A stretch of 64,000 nt of DNA, taken from the NCBI GenBank assembly GCA_021648365.1, contig JAKISY010000009.1, positions 1 through 64,000 of the forward strand, given 5' to 3'. Positions 36,563-45,571 of this stretch are shown one piece after another. The stretch's first letter is position 1. Each line of letters starts with the position of its first letter. The position numbers and the translations under genes were made by a program. The notes under the pieces were generated by a model. That model was given only the letters and a program-made list of their open reading frames with translations. It did not search any database and was not told the origin of the DNA. The DNA is from Verrucomicrobiales bacterium. GTDB lineage: Bacteria; Verrucomicrobiota; Verrucomicrobiia; Verrucomicrobiales; DEV007.

Positions 36563-37957
36563 CTAATTCCTCCCGCGCTCCTTCATCCAGCGTCGAAACT
36601 CCCCACCGGACCACTTCGGCAGCGTCCTGATCTTCAACCACGCTTGCAGCGGTTTCACCGGCATCATCGTGATCGGTAAATGATTCATCGCCTTGGACGC
36701 CGTCATCGCCGTTCGCCAAAGTTTCGGCGACGTCGCCAGCTTAGCAAAGGGCGCCATCGGCGGTGAACCCGCAGATTTAATCCCCTCTTGGTTCGCCCGC
36801 GACCGCAATCTCAATAACAATTCCGGTATCGGAATATTCACCGGGCACACCTCATTGCACGCCCCGCACAAACTCGAAGCCTTGGGCAGATCCGCATACT
36901 TAGGAAAGTCATCACCCGCCAACAAGGGGCTCAACACCGCCCCGACCGGCCCACCATAAACCGCACGATAGCCATGCCCACTGGTCTGACGATAAACCGG
37001 GCAGACATTCAAACAAGCTCCACAACGAATGCAACGCAGAATATCTCGCTCTTTCGATGCCAAAACTTTGCTACGTCCATTATCGAGAAAAATCACATGC
37101 ATCTGCTCCGGTCCCGAGGGCTGCTCTGCACTGCGCGGCCCTTTGATGAATTGCGTATAAACCGTCAACTGCTGCGCCGTCGCTGACCTACCTAGAAGAT
37201 TAAGAAATAATCCCAAATCCTTATCCCTCGGCACCACCTTCTCAATCCCCACCAGCGCGATGTGCAAACCATTCGCAGCCATGCCAAAACGCGCATTGCC
37301 TTCATTGGTCACGACCACCAACCGTCCCGACTCCGCTGAGACAAAATTCGCCCCAGTCATACCCGCATCGCTTTGCAGGTATTTTTCTCGCAGATGTTTG
37401 CGTGCTCGCCGAGTGATCGTCTGCGGATCATCGTTGTACTCCCCCAAACCATGTTCTTCAAAACTCTCCGCCACCTGACGCCGGTTTTTATGAATGATCG
37501 GCTGCACGATGTGACTCGGAGTATCCTCATCGATCTGGATGATAAACTCCCCCAAATCGGTCTCGACACACTCCACCCCATTCTTTTCCAGATAGTCATT
37601 GAGGTGGATCTCCTCCGTCACCATGCTCTTTGACTTCACCACCCGCTTGGATCCATTCTCATTCAGAATAGCTAACACCTGCTCACGCGCATCTTCCGCA
37701 GTAGAAGCAAAATGCACCTTGGCTCCGTTTTTCAGCAAAGCCGCCTCTGCCTGCTCTAAATACTCGTCCAGATGCTCCAGTGTATGCTGTTTGACCTCTC
37801 CTGCCAAACGCCGCAAAGCATCAGGATCGCCGTAATCTTCTTCCAGCTTCGCCTTGCGGCCAGCTACCCGAGTCATCACACTCGACAACACCGCATCGCG
37901 CGTCTCGCGAGGCAAGTCGCGGGCAAACACATCAATCGGCTGGACAGACTTACTCAT
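36563..37957 (-). CDS. lutB: LutB-like iron-sulfur lactate utilisation protein
   Basis: This 464-residue protein joins an N-terminal LUD domain (about residues 60-290, with SKSMVTEEIHLNDYLE and TGANFVSAESGRLVVVTNEGN) to a C-terminal ferredoxin-like domain. Two 4Fe-4S motifs are visible, CIRCGACLNVCPVY and LCGACNEVCPVNIPIPELLL, followed by a C-terminal tail. It should carry electrons during L-lactate oxidation. It overlaps lutA by four bases (ATGA) and runs into lutC with a two-base gap, so the three genes form one operon. Confidence 0.9.
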   Translation of the reverse strand: MSKSVQPIDVFARDLPRETRDAVLSSVMTRVAGRKAKLEEDYGDPDALRRLAGEVKQHTLEHLDEYLEQAEAALLKNGAKVHFASTAEDAREQVLAILNENGSKRVVKSKSMVTEEIHLNDYLEKNGVECVETDLGEFIIQIDEDTPSHIVQPIIHKNRRQVAESFEEHGLGEYNDDPQTITRRARKHLREKYLQSDAGMTGANFVSAESGRLVVVTNEGNARFGMAANGLHIALVGIEKVVPRDKDLGLFLNLLGRSATAQQLTVYTQFIKGPRSAEQPSGPEQMHVIFLDNGRSKVLASKERDILRCIRCGACLNVCPVYRQTSGHGYRAVYGGPVGAVLSPLLAGDDFPKYADLPKASSLCGACNEVCPVNIPIPELLLRLRSRANQEGIKSAGSPPMAPFAKLATSPKLWRTAMTASKAMNHLPITMMPVKPLQAWLKIRTLPKWSGGEFRRWMKERGRN

Positions 37958-38712
37958 CTCTGCTTCAAACCCACATCACGCAATACTTGCACCGCGTGAC
38001 GGGTCTCAATATTCTTATTTTGTTTCTCCGCCAGACCTCCCATGTGCATCAGACAACTCATATCCGCCGATACCAATAGATCCGGCGATTGCTCCAACAC
38101 ACTGTCCAATTTCACCTGCCCGATCTCTCCCGACAAATGCGGAAAAGTCACCGAAAAAGTCCCACCAAAACCACAACACTGCTCCGGCGTGCCGACCTCC
38201 ACCAGCTCCACGCCTTCGATCGATGACAACAAAGTCTCCATCGCCGCACCCGTATCACTGCCACGAGTATGGCAGGAGTGATGCAATGCGATCTTCTTAT
38301 TCAAAGTCCCTGCCCACTGCTTCACTCCCAAGCCATTCACCAGAAAATCAAACAACTCCCAAGTCCTCCCCGCTAGACTCTCCACCTCTTCGGTATCTGC
38401 TTTGTCCTCGAACAACAACTGTGACCCGTGAAAATGCATCGCTGCACAAGAGCCAGAAGGCACGATCACTGGTAGATCACCAGCAAAAACCTCCGCCGTG
38501 TAACGCCCTATTTTCTCCGCCGCAGGGAAATCTCCCGAGTTAAACGCAGGCTGGCCACAGCAAGTCTGCGCTTCCGGAAAGATCACCTCACAACCCACCG
38601 CCTCCAATACCTCCACCGTCGCTTTTGCCATATCGGCAAAAAACACATCCGACAAGCAGGTCGCCATCAGCAAAACTTTACGCCCCGCTGGTCTGGATTT
38701 GGTTTGTGACAT
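37954..38712 (-). CDS. lutA: LutA-like CCG-domain lactate utilisation protein
   Basis: This 252-residue protein has the two cysteine-rich CCG domains of the heterodisulfide-reductase/GlpC group: CCGQPAFNSGDF in the first half and CCGFGGTFSV in the second, with LHHSCHTRG between. The family binds iron-sulfur clusters and works with LutB and LutC to oxidise L-lactate. The length is normal. It heads the lutABC operon, about 50 bases after the TMEM43-like gene. No lactate permease or LutR regulator is adjacent. Confidence 0.88.
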   Translation of the reverse strand: MSQTKSRPAGRKVLLMATCLSDVFFADMAKATVEVLEAVGCEVIFPEAQTCCGQPAFNSGDFPAAEKIGRYTAEVFAGDLPVIVPSGSCAAMHFHGSQLLFEDKADTEEVESLAGRTWELFDFLVNGLGVKQWAGTLNKKIALHHSCHTRGSDTGAAMETLLSSIEGVELVEVGTPEQCCGFGGTFSVTFPHLSGEIGQVKLDSVLEQSPDLLVSADMSCLMHMGGLAEKQNKNIETRHAVQVLRDVGLKQR

Positions 38713-38765
38713 TTACTAAAAATGGTTCATTCAGATTCAACCGAGCTAGGGTCTTGAGCAAAAAA

Positions 38766-39935
38766 CTAAGCCAAGGGCGGAGGCACATCAGCAGAAGCTC
38801 GCCCCGCATTCACCTTCTTAATCACCAATACGATCAGCCCGGCAGCCACCACCAACAGCGTCACCCCCAAAACCGGACGATAAAACACCCAAGCAATCGC
38901 AATAGTCACTAGCGACAAACAAGCCGCCAGCAAAAACGCAATGATGCCCGTGCCAGCTCCAACGATGCCACCCACAAAGGGAATCACATCAGCCAACACC
39001 GATGCCACTTTGAACACCATATTAAAGCCGATCATCATCAGTAAAAAACCTCCTCCACGTAACATCCAAGCCAAAGCCACGTTATCAGCCTCCGCCTTTT
39101 CGAACATTTGCTCTGCTGAGTGACTGCCAGTTTGCAACAACTCCACCTCACTGCCATTGGCAGTTTTATAGGGGACAAAACTCTGCCCTTTCTGCACCGA
39201 CACCAAACTGACCTCCAACGGCTTCACGGATTTGAAACTCACTCTCAGATCCCCCACCTTGGAATTGGCAGGATCCGCCCCGATATAAAATCCACCGGAC
39301 ACCACTTTGACACTCTGCTGTAAATCCTGCGGTAGCATCTTCCCTTCACCCACGTCCACTGGGCTGGTATCATTAATTTTAGCCACCAAAGAAGGCGATA
39401 ACAAAAAAGCCCCTAACTTCACTTTCTCAGCCTGCCATCGTTCCGAGGTATAAAGCATCTCCTTACCATTGGCATGCCCCTCCAGCACCTTGAACTTGGA
39501 CGAGTCCACCGGCGCATCCGACCACTCAAGAGCGTAAGAGTAGCTTTTGGTAGTTTTGGTTCCTCCTCCAAGCTTTTTCTCCTGCTTGCTCGATACCGAT
39601 TCCTGCCACTGATAAATCTCCACATCACGCTCCAACTTCAGCGCCGTCGCACCCACACCGAACACCGGATCACTGAGTTTTTCATCCGTCTCAGCTCGCC
39701 CCGTCAGATGAATCAATTTGCCTTCGTTACTTTTGTCCAACGCCTCACTCGTCACCTCCATCACTTTGCTGCTGCCTTCCTGCAAAGCTTTATGTCGCTT
39801 CACCGCCCGTCCCTCATTCCAAAATAACAAAAAAAACGCGATCGCAATCAGAATCGCTCCCAAAACAATCCCCTTCAAAGCCCCGCCTATTCGACTGAAC
39901 CACGATTGATTAGATACTTCTGTGTAATCTGCCAT
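38766..39935 (-). CDS. TMEM43-family membrane protein
   Basis: This 389-residue protein has the layout of the TMEM43/LUMA family. One helix is near the N-terminus (about residues 22-40, GIVLGAILIAIAFFLLFW) followed by the conserved NEGRAVK, then a long soluble domain with TGRAETDEKLSDPVFGV and LKLERDVEIYQWQE. Several hydrophobic helices end the protein (about 285-375). Bacterial members have no established function; the human protein is an inner nuclear membrane protein. The ATG at 39935 fits the family start better than one at 39968. It is upstream of lutABC on the same strand. Confidence 0.85.
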   Translation of the reverse strand: MADYTEVSNQSWFSRIGGALKGIVLGAILIAIAFFLLFWNEGRAVKRHKALQEGSSKVMEVTSEALDKSNEGKLIHLTGRAETDEKLSDPVFGVGATALKLERDVEIYQWQESVSSKQEKKLGGGTKTTKSYSYALEWSDAPVDSSKFKVLEGHANGKEMLYTSERWQAEKVKLGAFLLSPSLVAKINDTSPVDVGEGKMLPQDLQQSVKVVSGGFYIGADPANSKVGDLRVSFKSVKPLEVSLVSVQKGQSFVPYKTANGSEVELLQTGSHSAEQMFEKAEADNVALAWMLRGGGFLLMMIGFNMVFKVASVLADVIPFVGGIVGAGTGIIAFLLAACLSLVTIAIAWVFYRPVLGVTLLVVAAGLIVLVIKKVNAGRASADVPPPLA

Positions 39936-40257
39936 TTTATTATAAGGGAGGAAATTGCTGCTTCGCATTTTGAGGCAAACCTACTGCCTTCATCATACAC
40001 AAAATAAAGTAGAATAACTTTTCAGATTTACCAGTCCGCAAATCAAAACGCCTAAAACACCTGCCACGTAGTGCGGGCTTCCAACCCGCAATTCTCTTAG
40101 GCAGGTGGGGACACCCGCCCGACCTACAGCCATCCGCGTTCCCATCAAACTTCACAGCAGCTGTGCAACAAAAAAACTCAAGCACTCAAAAGCCCCAAGC
40201 CCTCACTTGCAGATGACCATTTCCTCTGCAATCTTGCCACTGAAACACTTCCATAAC
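39936..40257. repeat. 322-base divergent intergenic region with hairpin
   Basis: No gene is supported. TGCGGGCTT-CC-AACCCGCA (40072-40090) forms a stem with one bulged base and belongs to the variable-stem hairpin family. The promoters of the TMEM43-like gene and the fusion gene should lie here, but I cannot name a consensus. Confidence 0.5.
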
Positions 40258-43200
40258 ATGATCACGCTCCGCCTTTTTAGCCAAACCCTCCTCGCCCTCA
40301 CAGCCTGCACCTTGCTCTGCGCGCCTTCCTCCCAAGCAGCAGGAAAAAAAAAGCCCAACGTCATATTTATCCTCACCGACAATCACGGAGCTTGGTCACT
40401 CGGATGTTATGGCAACAAAGACATTCGCACTCCACACATCGACAAAATGGCAGCGGAAGGGGTTCGTTTCACCAATGCTTTTGCCAACAACGCCGTCTGC
40501 TCACCCACCCGAGCCACCTTCCTCACCGGCCTGATGCAGTCCCAGCACGGAGTGCACAATTTCCTCCATGGGAAAAACCTGCAAGTCGGTCCCGATCAAC
40601 GCAATACTCTGGCGAACTTCACCTCACTGCCCGAAGTGCTGAAAAAAAACGGCTACTCCTGCGGATTGGTCGGCAAATGGCACCTTGGTAATAATACCGA
40701 ATCCAATGAAGGGCTCGACGACTACTGGGTCACCCTGCCTGCCGGTGGCACCTCGACTTTTCACGGCGCGACCATCATCGAAGACGGCAAGCTGCGCAAA
40801 GAGCCCGAATACCTTACCACCTTCTGGACCAAACACGCGCTCAAATTCATCGACCAAAGTGTCAAAACCCCCGACAAACCCTTCTTTTTATACCTCGCTT
40901 ACAATGGTCCCTACGGACTGTCCCGCTATCAGTTGAAATCATCAGGTAATCGCCACGCCAAATATTACGCCGACAAAGATCTGCCATCTTTCCCGCGTGG
41001 AGTCATCCACCCGTGGGAATACAACAACCGCGAATATTTTGGCAACCCAGTTAGCATCCGCCGTTACGCCGAAGAACTCAGCGCCATCGATGATGGTGTC
41101 GGCGAATTGATGCAAAAACTCAAAGATCTCGGCATCGACGAAGACACCCTAGTGATCTTCGCCGCCGACCAAGGCTGGGCAGGAGGTCAGCACGGCTTCT
41201 GGGGCATGGGCGACCACACCCGCCCGATCAATGCCTTCGACTTTTCGATGAAAATTCCAATGATATTCCGCCAACCTGGCAAAATCCCCGCTGGCAATAC
41301 CCCCGATATTCACGTCACCAACTACGACTTCATGCCTAGCGTGCTGAGCTATCTAGGTATGGGCGAGCAAATGCCGACCGCCCCCAAATCACCAGGACGG
41401 GATTTTTCACCAGCCATGCTCGGGCAAAAAACCGACAAGTGGGACAACAGCGTATTTTACGAATACGAAAGCCTACGCTGTGTGCGCTCGGGAGACTGGA
41501 AATACATCGAACGTTTTGAAGATGGCTACGACGAGCTCTATGACCTCAAAAATGATCCCGATGAACGCCACAATCTGATCAACGAAGAAAAATCGCTCGC
41601 CAAAAAAACTGAACTCAAAAAACAACTCGATGATTTTTTTGCGGTCAATGTAGAGAAAAAATACGACCTCTGGAACGGCGGCATCTCCCAACCCAAAACC
41701 CTCGTCTGGGGCAAAGAAGCTCAAGACCGGCTCAAAGCCAATCTCGCCAAAGGGCGCGGCACCATTCCTAACGTCTTCGATCCCTCATTCAGCCCTCCGT
41801 CAATGACCCTGCCCGACGGCTACATCGCCGAAGTCGCCGCCGCGCCACCACTGGTCGAGCGTCCGATGATGGCGACCTTTGACGAATACGGCCGCTTGTT
41901 TGTCGCCGAGAGTTCAGGCGTCAACTTGAACGACAAAGAACTCGACAAGCAAAAACCCCACTCGATCAAACTGCTCGTAGATACCGACAATGATGGCATC
42001 TTCGACAAAGCCACCGTTTTTGCCGACAACATGACCTTTCCACAAGGCGCGCTGTGGCTGCAAGATTCCCTCTACGTGATGTCCCCTCCTAGCCTGTGGC
42101 GACTCGAAGACACCACCGGCAACGGCGTCGCCAATGTGCGTGAAGAATTGGTCACTGGTTTCAAATACACCGGCAACGCCGCCGATGTTCACGGCCCCTT
42201 CCTGCATCCCAACGGACGCATCTACTGGTGCCACGGACGCAAGGGGCACACCGTGGTGGATACCGATACCGGACGGGTAGTATCCGACAACAAAGGCGCG
42301 CGCATCTGGTCTTGTTTCCCCGACGGATCGGATATCCAGGTTCACGCCGGAGGCGGCATGGACAACCCCGTGGAACTCGACTTCATGGACAACGGCGACA
42401 TCGTCGGCAGTATCAATCTGTTCTACGGTCGCCCACGCGGTGATACGCTCAACCACTGGATTCACGGCGGTGTCTATCCTCGTTATGACCAACAATCCGT
42501 CATCGATGAGTTCAAAAGCACCGGCCCGCTGCTGACCGAATTTCACAACTTTGGCCACGTCGCCGTATCAGGCATGATGCGCTACCGCAGCGCGCACGTG
42601 AACCCACAATGGAAAGACAACATCTTCACCACCCACTTCAATACCCAGCAAGTGACCCGCACCGTGATCAAACAACAAGGCTCCACCTACGCCTCGGTCA
42701 AAACCGTGCCCTTCCTCAAAATCAACGACCCCGGCGTCCACATCACCGACGTGCTCGAAGACCCCAACGGCGATTTATTAGTGATCGACACTGGCGGCTG
42801 GTTCCGCCAAGGCTGCCCCAATTCCCAAGTCGCACGCCCCGACATCTCAGGTGCCATTTACCGCATCCGCAAACCCGGTCTGCGTGATCGCAAACAAGAT
42901 CAATGGGGCAAAAATCTCGAATGGAAAAAAGCCAGCTTCGACGAAGTCGCGCATCGCCTCAATCACGACAGCTTTTCCATCCGCGAAAAAGCTAGCGCTT
43001 GGTTAGCCGAACGTGGCGAACCCTCCATCCCCGCACTCGCCGATGCGCTGGAAAGCACTGACCCCATCCTGCGTCGCAATGCCGTATGGGCATTGTGTCG
43101 CCTACCCTTCACCCAATCTCGTGAGCTATCGCGCAAAATGCTAACCGATCCCGACGAATCCGTAAGACAAGCCGCCGCACAAGCTGCCGGTATCAATAAT

Positions 43201-44799
43201 GATCGCCGCGGAGTCGATGCATTGGTCGCCCTCGTTCGCAACGACACCGCCCCCGTCGCCCGCGAAGCTGCCGCCTCGCTCGGCATGATCGGCAACAAAA
43301 AAGCCGTGCCCGGCATCCTCGCCACCCTCGACCGCGAAATGGATCGCCACCAAGAACACGCTATGATCTACGCTCTCATCGAGCTCAATGACTACAAAAA
43401 CACCGCCAAAGCTCTAGAATCCGAACACCCCCTTGTGATCAGCCGTGCGCTCTGGGCACTCGATCAAATGGATAGCTCCAAATTGCAGCCAGGCGACGTT
43501 CTCACCCTGCTCGATCGCGATGATGAACAACTCGGCAAAACCGCCACTCAAATCGCTAAACGCCACCCTGAGTGGGATGGAGCCATCGCCAACCGTTTTT
43601 TTGAATGGCTCGATGACAAAAAAACGCTGACTCCCTCTCAGCATAATACCATCAGCCTGTTGGCACCGAGTTTCATCACCACTCCACCCATGTTCCCCAT
43701 CGTCGCTCAGCTGCTCAACAGCGAAGATGACAAACAAAAAGAACTCGGTTTTGCGATCATCGCTGCTAGTGACCAATCTCCCCTACCAGAGACTTGGACT
43801 CCTGCTTTCAAAAAAGCACTAACCAGCAAAGACCAACAACAACTGCTGCATGCGCTCAACGCTTTAGCTAAAATCAAAACCGATAGCTTTGATCAAGACC
43901 TGCGCAACATCGGCAAAAGTGATCAACAGAGCACCATGATCCGCATCCGTGCCCTGCATGCCGTTTCCACCAAAAACGCCGTCTTGCACCCCGCTGCCTA
44001 TCAACTATTCAAAGGTCTGTTGCAAGCCGATGCCAGCCCCTTCCAGAGACTCGAAGCCGCACAAATGCTCGGCAGTGCCAAACTCACCAAACCTCAGTTG
44101 ATCGAAATAGCACAGCTCACCATCAATGCCGGCCCGATGGATTTACCACATCTGATCAAAGTTTTTGAAAAACAACGCACTCCAGAGATTGGCATGGCGC
44201 TTGCCAAAGCTCTACCCAAATCCCCCGGCATCGGCAGCATCCCCGCCACCGAGCTGCAACGTTTATTCACGCATTTCGGAGCCGAAGTAACCGCTCAATT
44301 CAAACCCACCTTGGACGGACTACTAGCCAAAGCCGAGCAGCAAACTCAACGCCTTGCAGCGATCGAACCCGAACTCGACAACGGTGACGCCAAACGAGGG
44401 GAAGCCGCCTTCATCGCAGGCAAAGGAGCTTGCATGACCTGTCATAAAATCGGCAACGTCGGACGCTCCATCGGGCCAGAGCTCACCCACATCGGCAGTA
44501 TCCGAACCAAACGCGACTTCCTCGAATCCATCCTCTACCCGAGTGAATCCCTCGCCCGCGACTTCGAGTCATTCTCCGTCACCATGAAAGACGGCGCAGT
44601 CCACTTCGGCTTGATCAAAAGAGAAAGCACCGACTCCATCTACGTCACCGACCTAACAGGCAAAGAAACCGCACTGCCTAGATCCAATGTGAAATCTGTC
44701 GCCCCCGTCCCCATCTCATTGATGCCGCAAGGTCTAGATGCCGCCATGAGCAAACAAGAACTGCTAGACATCATCGCCTATTTGAAAGCGAGCCAGTAA
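40258..44799 (+). CDS. Sulfatase fused to a PVC-type haem-binding dehydrogenase-like protein
   Basis: This 1513-residue secreted protein starts at ATG 40258 with a signal peptide (LLALTACTLLCAPSSQA). Residues about 32-480 are a type I sulfatase with metal-binding Asp-Asn (ILTDNHG), active-site CSPTR at 81-85 (Cys81 becomes formylglycine), GKWHLG and a late DPDERHNL segment. From about residue 510 begins a PVC-type propeller (LPDGYIAEVAAAPPLVERP, DTDNDGIFDKATVFAD). HEAT repeats follow at about 900-1350, and a cytochrome c domain with CMTCH at 1392-1396 ends in the usual MKDGAVHFGLI and LLDIIAYLKA segments. The same domain pair is encoded as two separate neighbours at 11790-16588, which supports a real partnership. 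Confidence 0.9.
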   Translation: MITLRLFSQTLLALTACTLLCAPSSQAAGKKKPNVIFILTDNHGAWSLGCYGNKDIRTPHIDKMAAEGVRFTNAFANNAVCSPTRATFLTGLMQSQHGVHNFLHGKNLQVGPDQRNTLANFTSLPEVLKKNGYSCGLVGKWHLGNNTESNEGLDDYWVTLPAGGTSTFHGATIIEDGKLRKEPEYLTTFWTKHALKFIDQSVKTPDKPFFLYLAYNGPYGLSRYQLKSSGNRHAKYYADKDLPSFPRGVIHPWEYNNREYFGNPVSIRRYAEELSAIDDGVGELMQKLKDLGIDEDTLVIFAADQGWAGGQHGFWGMGDHTRPINAFDFSMKIPMIFRQPGKIPAGNTPDIHVTNYDFMPSVLSYLGMGEQMPTAPKSPGRDFSPAMLGQKTDKWDNSVFYEYESLRCVRSGDWKYIERFEDGYDELYDLKNDPDERHNLINEEKSLAKKTELKKQLDDFFAVNVEKKYDLWNGGISQPKTLVWGKEAQDRLKANLAKGRGTIPNVFDPSFSPPSMTLPDGYIAEVAAAPPLVERPMMATFDEYGRLFVAESSGVNLNDKELDKQKPHSIKLLVDTDNDGIFDKATVFADNMTFPQGALWLQDSLYVMSPPSLWRLEDTTGNGVANVREELVTGFKYTGNAADVHGPFLHPNGRIYWCHGRKGHTVVDTDTGRVVSDNKGARIWSCFPDGSDIQVHAGGGMDNPVELDFMDNGDIVGSINLFYGRPRGDTLNHWIHGGVYPRYDQQSVIDEFKSTGPLLTEFHNFGHVAVSGMMRYRSAHVNPQWKDNIFTTHFNTQQVTRTVIKQQGSTYASVKTVPFLKINDPGVHITDVLEDPNGDLLVIDTGGWFRQGCPNSQVARPDISGAIYRIRKPGLRDRKQDQWGKNLEWKKASFDEVAHRLNHDSFSIREKASAWLAERGEPSIPALADALESTDPILRRNAVWALCRLPFTQSRELSRKMLTDPDESVRQAAAQAAGINNDRRGVDALVALVRNDTAPVAREAAASLGMIGNKKAVPGILATLDREMDRHQEHAMIYALIELNDYKNTAKALESEHPLVISRALWALDQMDSSKLQPGDVLTLLDRDDEQLGKTATQIAKRHPEWDGAIANRFFEWLDDKKTLTPSQHNTISLLAPSFITTPPMFPIVAQLLNSEDDKQKELGFAIIAASDQSPLPETWTPAFKKALTSKDQQQLLHALNALAKIKTDSFDQDLRNIGKSDQQSTMIRIRALHAVSTKNAVLHPAAYQLFKGLLQADASPFQRLEAAQMLGSAKLTKPQLIEIAQLTINAGPMDLPHLIKVFEKQRTPEIGMALAKALPKSPGIGSIPATELQRLFTHFGAEVTAQFKPTLDGLLAKAEQQTQRLAAIEPELDNGDAKRGEAAFIAGKGACMTCHKIGNVGRSIGPELTHIGSIRTKRDFLESILYPSESLARDFESFSVTMKDGAVHFGLIKRESTDSIYVTDLTGKETALPRSNVKSVAPVPISLMPQGLDAAMSKQELLDIIAYLKASQ

Positions 44800-44894
44800 A
44801 CCTCCCCTGAATAGCTCCATGCTTTGAATAAGTGCAAATTTCGACTTGCTGTAGTAGTCCTATTCATGCCCTCACCCAGGCGTAAAAACTAAAC

Positions 44895-45100
44895 TCAGAA
44901 CACCTGACTTAGGGCGACCTTATTCTGATACCACTCTGAACTGCCGTCCGCAAAATATTAGAACTTTACGCATTAACATCAGTCCGTGGAATGGATTGGC
45001 AATCCGTTTTTTCTCGTTTTGGTATCACTTTGAATTTTAATCTCAAATTTAACGATTCCCATTCCAACAGCATTTCCCAAGGACGTGTCAGGTGTTCTGA
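44895..45100. mobile_element. MITE-like element, copy 1
   Basis: This 206-base element ends in perfect 14-bp inverted repeats TCAGAACACCTGAC (44895-44908) and GTCAGGTGTTCTGA (45087-45100). The interior matches copy 2 at 50365-50615 in blocks: GATACCACTCTGAACT, AATATTAGAACTTT, GGATTGGCAAT, GGTATCACTTT. It has no coding capacity. A hairpin of the variable-stem family (44993-45005) lies inside it. The right end is two bases from the stop codon of the broken hydrolase gene. Confidence 0.8.
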
Positions 45101-45102
45101 AA

Positions 45103-45571
45103 CTACTCGTATCTGAAAAACTGCGCTAGTAAGGAATGGTATTGCTCAAAACTTGAAAGATTGTTATGCCCGCTTTGTTGCACCACTCGCACAGAGACTT
45201 GGGATCGAGGGAAGGCATTTACCAGTCGCTGCGAATGCTTCCTAGCTATGACTTCGTCCTTGCCCGCAATGATGATCAGCGTTTTAGCCTTGATGGAATG
45301 AACCCTGCTCAATGAATCATACAGCATAAGCATTGTAAACAACAGGTTCGCCATTCCCCCCAAAGTAAATAATCGCTTTCTCCTTGTTTTTGTTAAGAAC
45401 GATAACCTCAATGGACTCTCCTCCATTCTCAAAAACAAGTTGATCATAGGGATGGTCAATCCGAGCCGTCGGAAAGTAAAGAAAGCTCCGCTGAAATACA
45501 AAAAGCAGCAGTCCTACCAAGAGATACATTGCCAAGTAAAACATCAGTCTTTTTTTATTACGCTTACTCAT
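45103..45571 (-). pseudogene. Alpha/beta hydrolase remnant (internal deletion and frameshift)
   Basis: The frame from ATG 45571 encodes an N-terminal membrane helix (LAMYLLVGLLLFVF), LYFPTARIDHPYDQLVF and the oxyanion-loop strand IIYFGGNGE, then stops near 45317. Another frame covering 45103-45360 encodes the C-terminal part of the same family (YDSLSRVHSIKAKTLIIIAG, KDEVIARKHSQRLVNAF, SGHNNLSSFEQYHSLL), with the acid and histidine of the catalytic triad. About 100 residues including the nucleophile GxSxG are missing. The ends are joined out of frame near 45310-45350. It overlaps the beta-helix gene stop by four bases and lies next to MITE copy 1. Confidence 0.8.

Noticed and set aside
41914..42558. 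214-codon minus-strand frame inside the sulfatase/PVC fusion
   Set aside because: Antisense to recognisable propeller repeats; no ribosome-binding site or family match.
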